A DNA stretch of 55,760 bases. Source: Bacteriovoracaceae bacterium UBA4573. Its GTDB lineage: Bacteria; Bdellovibrionota; UBA1018; UBA923. The position numbers and the translations under genes were made by a program. Every line of letters starts with the position of its first letter. Positions within the stretch are counted from its first letter, which is position 1. The notes beneath the pieces are model-generated. The model worked only from the letters and a program-made list of their open reading frames with translations, ran no database searches and was not told the DNA's origin. Positions 43,260 through 50,684 of the stretch are shown here, one piece after another. The stretch spans positions 1-55,760 of the forward strand of contig DGKJ01000069.1 of NCBI GenBank assembly GCA_002387735.1, written 5' to 3'.

Positions 43260-44794
43260 ACGTCAGGGCCTGCCTCTTGCTGACGACGAATAAACGTAGG
43301 TATGTCATACTCGTCGTCGGTAAGGTTCGTTAGACCCAGCTTTTGCGCAATTGCTTTTGCACGCGCAATTTCGGCGTGTTTTGGCGTCATTGCGCCGGGC
43401 ATGGGAGTTCCAGTTGCCGGCATTGGATCGCTCAGCGGGCCTGCATCCATGTCGGCCGCTTCGTCGAGTCCATCATCGCAGTACGAAGATGGCGCAGCCA
43501 TTTTCGCGTAAGCCATGAGTTTTTCATTCACGCCACCCACCTGACTCGGAGCAACCGTGTTTGACATAGCGCGCTGCGGAGCTGGCGGAGGTGTTGCCTG
43601 CATGGGAGCGGCCTGATTTCGAGCTGCTACCTCGTTAGCGATTTCAGCCGAAAGATTTAATTCAATGTTCTGATTCGCTTGGTTGGGCTCTACCACTTCG
43701 CTCGCCTCTACAGGGGCCGAAACCGTTGGTTCTGAGACGGGTGGCTGCTCTGAAACTTCAGCTTGCGCTGCTTTCATTTCCTGAACGGCTTGGGCTTTTT
43801 GCTCCGGAGTGATTGCGGCTGCCACCTTACTTTCGGTAACCCCTAGACCGGTTGCAATCACAGTGACCTTCACCGAATCATTCATGCTCTCATCGATAAC
43901 GGTACCGAAAATGATTTCAGCGTCTTCATCGGCAGCTTCCATAATAAGTGAAGTTGCTTCGTTAACTTCATGAATTTTCATATTGGAACCGCCGGTGATG
44001 TTAATGATTATGCCGGTAGCGCCATGTATCGAAACATCTTCGAGAAGCGGTGATGAAATCGCCGAAGTCGCTGCGTCGATTGCACGATTTTCTCCGCTCG
44101 CAACGCCGATCCCCATGAGCGCCAAACCTTTGTTCGACATAATCGTTTTCACGTCCGCGAAGTCAGAGTTGATAAGCCCAGTGTGGTTGATCAGATCCGA
44201 TATACCTTGGACCGCATTCAACAATACTTCATCAGCCTTCTTAAAAGTATCAATGATTGTTAAGGTAGCGCCGGCAATCGTTAGCAAACGATTGTTTGGA
44301 ATAGTGATCAAGCTATCTACGCTCTCGCGAAGATTGTTTAATCCTTCCATGGCTTGCTTCATGCGCTTGCGACCTTCAAACTGAAAGGGTTTAGTAACCA
44401 CCCCTACTGTTAGGGCCCCTACTTCTTTCGCAATTTTTGCTATAATCGGAGCGGCGCCGGTTCCAGTGCCACCTCCCATTCCCGCGGTCACAAACACCAT
44501 GTCGGCACCAGCTAGGAGTTCCGAAATTTTGGCGTAGTCTTCCATCGCAGCGCGACGACCAACTTCTGGATTGCTTCCAGCGCCCAGTCCTTTTGTTAAC
44601 TCGTTGCCAAGCTGAACTTTCACCGAAGCAAGAGAAGCTTCGAGGGCTTGGCGATCGGTGTTGGCCGCGATGAATTCCACGCCCGAAAGCCCCATGCGAA
44701 TCATCGTATTAACCGCGTTTCCACCGCCGCCGCCGACGCCGATGACCTTAATTTTTGCTCCTTGAGTACCTTGCTCTTCAGTGAAGTCGAACAT
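43256..44794 (-). CDS. ftsZ: Cell division GTPase FtsZ
   Basis: Tubulin homologue forming the Z ring. 512 residues, longer than the usual 380-400 because of a Pro/Gln/Glu/Ala-rich linker of about 130 residues between the GTPase core and the conserved C-terminal peptide (DDEYDIPTFIRRQ), which binds FtsA. Core motifs: KVIGVGGGGGNAVN (T1), and the tubulin signature GMGGGTGTGAAP (T4). Synergy-loop region NSDFADVKTIM is present. The start has GGAGG 10 bp upstream and a GCCGAG/CTCGGT hairpin (44815-44832) in the 51-bp gap to ftsA. Confidence 0.97.
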   Translation of the reverse strand: MFDFTEEQGTQGAKIKVIGVGGGGGNAVNTMIRMGLSGVEFIAANTDRQALEASLASVKVQLGNELTKGLGAGSNPEVGRRAAMEDYAKISELLAGADMVFVTAGMGGGTGTGAAPIIAKIAKEVGALTVGVVTKPFQFEGRKRMKQAMEGLNNLRESVDSLITIPNNRLLTIAGATLTIIDTFKKADEVLLNAVQGISDLINHTGLINSDFADVKTIMSNKGLALMGIGVASGENRAIDAATSAISSPLLEDVSIHGATGIIINITGGSNMKIHEVNEATSLIMEAADEDAEIIFGTVIDESMNDSVKVTVIATGLGVTESKVAAAITPEQKAQAVQEMKAAQAEVSEQPPVSEPTVSAPVEASEVVEPNQANQNIELNLSAEIANEVAARNQAAPMQATPPPAPQRAMSNTVAPSQVGGVNEKLMAYAKMAAPSSYCDDGLDEAADMDAGPLSDPMPATGTPMPGAMTPKHAEIARAKAIAQKLGLTNLTDDEYDIPTFIRRQQEAGPDV

Positions 44795-44814
44795 CCGTTG
44801 TTCCTCCGATTAAT

Positions 44815-44832
44815 TGAACCGAGACTCCGCTC
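44815..44832 (-). other. Short hairpin between ftsA and ftsZ
   Basis: On the minus strand, GCCGAG-CGGAGT-CTCGGT (6 bp including one G-T pair), about 20 bp upstream of the ftsZ ATG. It does not cover the GGAGG site, and its role is unclear. Confidence 0.4.
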
Positions 44833-44845
44833 GGCGTTGTTCTGA

Positions 44846-46093
44846 TTAAAACAGGTCTTTGATCCAACCCGACATGGATGCCCGCACTTTTTCATATGCA
44901 TTAATCGTACTGCTCATCCGAATCGGAAACTTTCCTTTACTGCCCATTTGTTTGCGCATTGCGTATTTTAAGAGCCCTACGCCGGTAGAGTATTTGGGAC
45001 TATTCACCACGTCCTTTAACCCCCCGACTCCCATTGGGAGAGCGCGTTTGACTGGCATGTCAAAGATAAACTCAGCAAGTTCCGGCATACCCTCTAGAAT
45101 GGTGCTGCCACCAGTGATCACAATTCCACTGGCCATTAGTTCCTGGTACCCGCTTTTTTGAACCTCTCGCTGAACTAGCGAAAAAATTTCTTCGACCCGA
45201 GGTTCGATTATTTCAGCCAACAACTTGCGTGGAACTGTTCGCGGTTTACGGCCGCCTACGCTCTGAACCTCGATTGTGTCTTCAGATTTCACCAGCGACG
45301 ACATGGCACAGCCGTACCGTACCTTTAATTTTTCAGCTTCGTTTTGAGGCGTTCGCAGTCCAACGGCAATATCGTTGGTGATATGATTACCGCCCACAGC
45401 TAATACGCCAGTATGAACCAGTGACCCCTGGGAAAATAGGGCAATATCGGAGGTGCCACCGCCGATATCCACCAAAACCACACCCAATTCCCGCTCGTCT
45501 TGGGTAAGTACGGCTTCAGCCGATGCGATGGGTTCGAGCACAATTTCGGCCACGTTGAGACCTGCTTTATTGCAGGACTTTACAATGTTTTGAGCGCTGG
45601 AAATTGCACCAGTGACGATATGTACTTTCGATTCCAGACGAACACCGTTCATTCCTATCGGCTCTTTTATTCCGTCTTGGTCGTCAATTATGTATTCCTG
45701 TGGCACGACGTGCAGTACTTCCCGATCCATCGGTATCGCAACTGCTCTTGCAGCGTCTAAAACGCGATTTACGTCTTCTTGGGTAATCTCTTTATTTCGT
45801 ACTGCGACAATGCCGTGGCTATTAAAACTCTTAATGTGCCCACCAGCAATTCCAGCGTATACCGAGGTAATTTTGCAGCCCGCCATGAGTTCGGCCTCGT
45901 CAATCGCCTTACGAATACTCTCTACGGTGCTTTCGATATTAATCACCACACCTTTGCGCAGACCAGTGGACGGATGGCTTCCGATTCCAACGATGTCTAC
46001 GCCGGACTCCGTAACTTCTCCAACGATCGCACAGATCTTGGTGGTGCCAATATCGAGACCGACAATGAAATCTTTTTTGGGTGTACGCGCCAT
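44846..46093 (-). CDS. ftsA: Cell division protein FtsA
   Basis: Actin-like protein that tethers FtsZ to the membrane. 415 residues. ATPase motifs include GLDIGTTKICAIVG (phosphate 1), VVLVDIGGGTSDIALF (phosphate 2) and ASGIVITGGSTILEG (adenosine). The 1C domain with the KVHIVTGA... region is present. The C-terminus (VRASMSGWIKDLF) is the amphipathic membrane-targeting helix. SD AAGGGA lies 7 bp before the ATG. Followed by ftsZ after 51 bp and preceded by ftsQ. Confidence 0.96.
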   Translation of the reverse strand: MARTPKKDFIVGLDIGTTKICAIVGEVTESGVDIVGIGSHPSTGLRKGVVINIESTVESIRKAIDEAELMAGCKITSVYAGIAGGHIKSFNSHGIVAVRNKEITQEDVNRVLDAARAVAIPMDREVLHVVPQEYIIDDQDGIKEPIGMNGVRLESKVHIVTGAISSAQNIVKSCNKAGLNVAEIVLEPIASAEAVLTQDERELGVVLVDIGGGTSDIALFSQGSLVHTGVLAVGGNHITNDIAVGLRTPQNEAEKLKVRYGCAMSSLVKSEDTIEVQSVGGRKPRTVPRKLLAEIIEPRVEEIFSLVQREVQKSGYQELMASGIVITGGSTILEGMPELAEFIFDMPVKRALPMGVGGLKDVVNSPKYSTGVGLLKYAMRKQMGSKGKFPIRMSSTINAYEKVRASMSGWIKDLF

Positions 46094-46174
46094 GTGTCCC
46101 TTCCCTAAGACAATGAAATTCGCTTTTGAAAAGCAGGCCAGGCAAAATTTTCCGTTTTTACCCTAGAAAAAATT

Positions 46175-47035
46175 CTACGAGCGTTTTCCGACGTTTACAA
46201 CTACTTTCTTCGCTCCGCGGAGGTCGATACTCGAAACTAAGATATTGTTTTTGATAAGATATTGCGCCACCCGATTTAGTCGGTTGAGTGCGCTGTCGAT
46301 TTGCAAATCAGCGGGGGCTTCCCCGACGTCTTTTTTATCGCCATTACGGAACCACAGTTCGAGTTTTCGACCAGCCGACAGGTACGGAAGCTCAGACAAC
46401 ACCACGATCCGATCTTTCGCCAAGCGTACTTCGTAAACAACGCGCGACGCCTCTTCCAATGCGTTCATCACACTCAGCGCAGCATCTAGCTCTCCCCCGT
46501 CCGACGTAAGCGCCGGTATTACAACAGGCAGATCCGACGAATTTACGGTCCTCATCTCGCTAGCTGGGGCAATTATTTGTCCCCCGTTTGAAAGAAACCA
46601 GAGTTGATTTTTTTTCAACAAAAGTGCTCGCGCAGCGTGAACCGAATATTGCACTAACAATGAAGACGGAATCTTTTTTTGAATTTGTACCGACTCGATC
46701 CAAGGAATCGAAAGTAACCGAGCTTCAATTTCAGAGAGCTGGACTTTCAAAACTTCATCGCCTTTTCGAAGACCTGAGGTTTGCCACAATAATTCCTGAG
46801 TAACAAACGCACTCAAATTCGAATCGCCTATTTCTTGCCACTCGATTTCTTCTAACAAAAAGTTTCTAGATACTCGTTCGGTAATCCAATGCGATGTTTC
46901 AAATAATATTTTAGGACCGAGTGTTATTAATATGACTGCCGCAACAAGCGTAACAACACTAAGCCATAAAAGACGAGATCGCCGCCGTCTACTCTGACTG
47001 CCCAAGGCACGTTGTTGTTGCTTTTGCTTCATCAT
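46175..47035 (-). CDS. ftsQ: Cell division protein FtsQ
   Basis: Bitopic division protein linking cytoplasmic and periplasmic divisome parts. 286 residues: basic cytoplasmic tail (MMKQKQQQRALGSQSRRRR), one transmembrane helix (LLWLSVVTLVAAVILITLG), then a POTRA-like part (GDEVLKVQLSEIEARLLSIPWIESVQIQKKIPSSLLVQY) and a C-terminal domain ending KKVVVNVG. This is the FtsQ/DivIB layout and its position before ftsA supports it. The two start ATGs (47033-47035 and 47030-47032) are adjacent; either could be used. Confidence 0.9.
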   Translation of the reverse strand: MMKQKQQQRALGSQSRRRRSRLLWLSVVTLVAAVILITLGPKILFETSHWITERVSRNFLLEEIEWQEIGDSNLSAFVTQELLWQTSGLRKGDEVLKVQLSEIEARLLSIPWIESVQIQKKIPSSLLVQYSVHAARALLLKKNQLWFLSNGGQIIAPASEMRTVNSSDLPVVIPALTSDGGELDAALSVMNALEEASRVVYEVRLAKDRIVVLSELPYLSAGRKLELWFRNGDKKDVGEAPADLQIDSALNRLNRVAQYLIKNNILVSSIDLRGAKKVVVNVGKRS

Positions 47036-47053
47036 CGTATACGCTACCCTACT

Positions 47054-48445
47054 ATGATTACGACTCGCAACTTTTCGTGTTCAAAATTTTCGATAAAAAT
47101 CATTGGGGCCGTTGCGCTGATGTTGCTTACTTCTTGCGCCCACAATCCCAAAACCAAAACCGCCCTGGGTTGGAAAAAAATCGGAAGCTACCCGTACCTT
47201 GGTGCAAATTCGGTGCATCGTTACGAATATCCTAATGGCTTGAAGCTTTTGGTTTTGGAAGATCACAGCGCGCCAGTTTTTACCTATCACACCTGGTTCA
47301 ACGTAGGTTCAAAAGATGAACAACCTGGCCTCACAGGTTTGGCTCACTTGTTTGAGCACATGATGTTTAAGGCGACCAAAAATTATCCAGATGGACACTT
47401 TGATCGGACATTGGAACGAGCGGGTTCCGAAATGACGAATGCTTTTACCAGTAGAGACTACACTGCCTATGTACAAAGTATGCCCAACGAACACCTGGAA
47501 CTTCTTGTAAAACTCGAATCTGATCGCATCGTGAATTTAATCGTCGACGATCAAGCCCTCAACAAAGAACGCGAAGTGGTTCAAAATGAACGACGGTTCC
47601 GAAACGAAAACAACCCAGACGGTAAACTATACGAAAGTATTTTTACCCTCGCCTTTAAGAAACATTCCTATCGCTGGCCGGTGATCGGCTACGCCGAGGA
47701 TCTCGAGCGAGCTAAAAGCGCTGAGTGCTACGAGTTTTACAAACGATTTTATGCACCAAACAATGCAACCATAGTAGTCGTTGGAGACGTTGTGCCCGAC
47801 GATGTCGCCGAAGTTATTTTGAAGCATTACGGACACCTCACCCCTACTGAAATTAAACGCCATAAAAGCCCTGTTGAACCACCACAAATCGCGGAGCGCA
47901 CCCAAACACTTCGTCAGAAAATTCAGGTCGAAAAATTGGTGGTAGGGTATCACATACCACCCGTTACTCACCCTGATACTGCTGCGCTGGGAGTATTACG
48001 CAGCGTTCTGGCTACCGGAAAAAGTTCTCGTCTACATCGCAAACTCGTAGACGCTGGAATAGCATCTGAAATTTCAGTAGATGACGGTGAGTCGCGCGAT
48101 CCAGGTCTCATGGTATTCTTCGTTACTCTTCAGAAAGGACGCTCTGCGAAACGAGCTCTCAAAATCATTGATCAAGAAATTAAGGCAATTCAAAAATCTG
48201 GAGTTACTCAAATCGAAATCGATCGAGCCGTAGCACAGAATCGTTTTTCGCTTATTGATTTCCAGGCATCGCTTCACTATCGCGCAATGTTCCTCGGTTA
48301 CTACGAATCGATCGCCGGAGATTTTAAAAAAGGTGTCGAACTCGTAAACTCTTATAAAACTATTCGATCAAAAGACGTTTCAAGAATGGCTATGCAGTAT
48401 TTGCAACCCACCCAACGTTCGGTGGTGTACGGAGTGCCACAATGA
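47054..48445 (+). CDS. M16 zinc peptidase, lipoprotein, catalytic partner
   Basis: 463 residues from ATG 47054. N-terminal lipobox LLTSC28 predicts a lipoprotein. The inverted zinc motif is intact: H98-LF-E101-H102 in GLAHLFEHMMF, with the downstream glutamate in LNKEREVVQNERRF. The C-terminal M16 half follows (YHIPPVTHPDTAALGVLRSVLA). Bacterial M16 proteins often work as pairs of an active and an inactive protein, which fits the coupled gene at 48442 (4-bp ATGA overlap). Substrate unknown. Divergent from ftsQ with 18 bp between starts. Confidence 0.9.
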   Translation: MITTRNFSCSKFSIKIIGAVALMLLTSCAHNPKTKTALGWKKIGSYPYLGANSVHRYEYPNGLKLLVLEDHSAPVFTYHTWFNVGSKDEQPGLTGLAHLFEHMMFKATKNYPDGHFDRTLERAGSEMTNAFTSRDYTAYVQSMPNEHLELLVKLESDRIVNLIVDDQALNKEREVVQNERRFRNENNPDGKLYESIFTLAFKKHSYRWPVIGYAEDLERAKSAECYEFYKRFYAPNNATIVVVGDVVPDDVAEVILKHYGHLTPTEIKRHKSPVEPPQIAERTQTLRQKIQVEKLVVGYHIPPVTHPDTAALGVLRSVLATGKSSRLHRKLVDAGIASEISVDDGESRDPGLMVFFVTLQKGRSAKRALKIIDQEIKAIQKSGVTQIEIDRAVAQNRFSLIDFQASLHYRAMFLGYYESIAGDFKKGVELVNSYKTIRSKDVSRMAMQYLQPTQRSVVYGVPQ

Positions 48446-49800
48446 TTAAACGAATTGGTGTCTTTTCGGTTTTCTTATTTTTCACCACTATTGGCCAATT
48501 ACAGGCGACATTTTCGTTCGAAGAAAACGAAGCTTTACCTATTGTTTATTTCAACATTGTCGTTAACGCCGGTTCCGCCAACGACCCGAAAGACAAGCTG
48601 GGGCTGACTAACATGACCTACCAAATGCTTTTAAGGGGTACTCAAAAGCGTTCAAAAGTGGAATTCGACGAAGCTCTCGATAACATCGGCGGTCGGCTGG
48701 GTGTTGACGTTCGCACAGAGGGAACTGTCTTTCGCGGTGCGGTCTTGTCGGAAAATTTAAAACCTTTTCTCGATTTAGTTTATGAAGCACTAACTTCTCC
48801 GAGATTTGCGGCAGTCGAAACGGCCAAAATAAAAAAAGAAATCGAAAGTGAAATTTTAGATAATCGATCTAACGACAAATACTTAGCCACTTACCATTTT
48901 CAACGTTTCTTTTATTCCGGCCACCCCTACGCCAACCCCATCGTGGGTACGCTCTCAGGAATCAAGAAAATCACCGCCCTAGACATGGTCGAACACTTTG
49001 CGAACACCATGGGTGGTTCCAATTTAGCTTTTTTTGGAACCGGCCTCGCCGACGAAAGTATTTTAAAAGAATGGTTTACGCTCCTTTCAGAAAAACTTGT
49101 AGCGCTGCACCCTGAAGCACTGACCGCAGATGATTTAATAGTTAAAAAAGCCCCGATGCCCCACGCCGGCCGCAGATTGTTGCTGGTAAACAAGCCCGGC
49201 GCCACCCAATCACAAATCTTGCTGGGCGGCATTGGGCCCACACCCGAAACCAATGGCTATTATGCCTTAGAACTCGCAAATCACAGCTTCGGAGGCGCTT
49301 CGTTTCAAGCCAGACTTATGCAAGAGCTGCGCGTAAAGCGTGGTTGGACCTATGGCGCCTACTCCAGCTTTCAGTATGGGCAGCAACCGCGTCACTACGC
49401 TCTCTATTTTTTTCCAAAAACTGCTGACACGCGTCCGGCTATTGAACTCGCAATATCCTTGTTCGAGGACTATTTAAAAAAGGGCATTTCGGCAGAGGAG
49501 TTCTCTTTTTCAAAATCGGCGCTCGTGAACAATGCGCCCTTCAACTATGACACCGCAAAAAAACGAGTTGAAAATGCTACGACTGAGCACTTAACCCTGC
49601 TTCCACGTGGTTATTTCAAAAACTACGCTGGGAACATAGATGACGTTAAATCAGGCTCTGTCACCGAAGCGCTACAAGGATTTTTCAACCCAGGAAACTT
49701 GACGGCGGTCGTAGTAGGCGACGCCGCCAAGTTAAAAAAAGAACTCACGAAGATTTCGGGTTTTTCCGAAATCGAAGTTAAAGATTACCGACAAGAATAG
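48442..49800 (+). CDS. M16-family protein without zinc motif (inactive partner)
   Basis: 452 residues with a signal peptide (MIKRIGVFSVFLFFTTIGQLQA). It shows M16 fold blocks (YFNIVVNAGSANDPKDKLGLTNMTYQMLLRGTQKR, GGASFQARLMQELRVKRGWTYGAYS) but the HxxEH position reads LTNMTYQM, so the catalytic zinc site is absent. It is probably the substrate-binding or scaffold subunit of a heterodimer with the preceding M16 lipoprotein. Overlaps it by 4 bp. Confidence 0.9.
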   Translation: MIKRIGVFSVFLFFTTIGQLQATFSFEENEALPIVYFNIVVNAGSANDPKDKLGLTNMTYQMLLRGTQKRSKVEFDEALDNIGGRLGVDVRTEGTVFRGAVLSENLKPFLDLVYEALTSPRFAAVETAKIKKEIESEILDNRSNDKYLATYHFQRFFYSGHPYANPIVGTLSGIKKITALDMVEHFANTMGGSNLAFFGTGLADESILKEWFTLLSEKLVALHPEALTADDLIVKKAPMPHAGRRLLLVNKPGATQSQILLGGIGPTPETNGYYALELANHSFGGASFQARLMQELRVKRGWTYGAYSSFQYGQQPRHYALYFFPKTADTRPAIELAISLFEDYLKKGISAEEFSFSKSALVNNAPFNYDTAKKRVENATTEHLTLLPRGYFKNYAGNIDDVKSGSVTEALQGFFNPGNLTAVVVGDAAKLKKELTKISGFSEIEVKDYRQE

Positions 49801-49808
49801 CCGCGACT

Positions 49809-50612
49809 TTACTTTTTAAGCTGCGGTGCGGTCGAAACTATTCGACTGCATTCTTGGTCTAGTTTTCCCAAATAATTCGGATCCACCAATGAACGCATCC
49901 ACAATCGGCGAAAGTCCGTGACCGTTTTTGTAAGGTCTTCTCGAGCCACGCGATTAGCGGTACCTGTGCCAACTCCGACTTTTTGCACATTGGCGACTTG
50001 GTAGCTGTAGTAGGTCACAATGGCGCCACCGGCGTAGGGCTGGGCATATAGATAACCGCGAATGTCACTTGGCTTCGTGAGCGCGCCCTTTGCTCTCCCA
50101 AAAAAGCCACCTTGAACACGATCAGTTTCGGGGCTCCAGCGCCACATACTACCCCAGCCGTTTCGCTCGTCGCGAAATAACTGGTGATCAACTACGTACT
50201 TACTGGTGAAAGCGCTTACCGAAAGTTCGTAATACACTTCGAAGAATTGATCGCGGCTAGCCGAAGCATCATAAGGGGTCTTGCGAGCTTCCGCTTTTGT
50301 GATTCCCGCCACGCCTTGATGAGTTGGGAAGTCTACAAACGCCTCAATCACCCGGCGCGGTTCGAACGGAACGTAGGTGTAAAAATAAAAATGTTTCAGC
50401 CCAGACACAGGATCGACTTCAGAATCATCGATGTATGGGTCACCATTTCGAACGGCTTCATAGATTTCAGCTTGTTTCTCGGGCGAGAGCCGCTCGAAAC
50501 ACTTGTCGAATTGGCAGGTATCCGGAAATTCCGCAGCCCGCGCAGTAAATGCGATCAAAAATAACAGAACCACACCGGCGAAATGCCGGCACGAATTAAG
50601 ATGTTTTTTCAT
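49809..50612 (-). CDS. Exported START/SRPBCC-like protein
   Basis: 267 residues from ATG 50612 with GGAG about 7 bp upstream (an in-frame TTG at 50624 adds 4 residues). Signal peptide MKKHLNSCRHFAGVVLLFLIAFTARAA. The mature protein has VPFEPRRVIEAFVDFPTHQGVAGI, FFEVYYELSVSAFTSKYVVDHQLF and SYQVANVQKVGVG, a helix-grip (START/SRPBCC-like) outline; such folds bind hydrophobic ligands. Identity is uncertain. Convergent with the M16 pair. Confidence 0.7.
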   Translation of the reverse strand: MKKHLNSCRHFAGVVLLFLIAFTARAAEFPDTCQFDKCFERLSPEKQAEIYEAVRNGDPYIDDSEVDPVSGLKHFYFYTYVPFEPRRVIEAFVDFPTHQGVAGITKAEARKTPYDASASRDQFFEVYYELSVSAFTSKYVVDHQLFRDERNGWGSMWRWSPETDRVQGGFFGRAKGALTKPSDIRGYLYAQPYAGGAIVTYYSYQVANVQKVGVGTGTANRVAREDLTKTVTDFRRLWMRSLVDPNYLGKLDQECSRIVSTAPQLKK

Positions 50613-50684
50613 TTTCCACTCCAAACGCTAAAGGAGCGGCATAACACCATGCGAAATTAAGCGCAATTTCCCGACCAAAACGTT

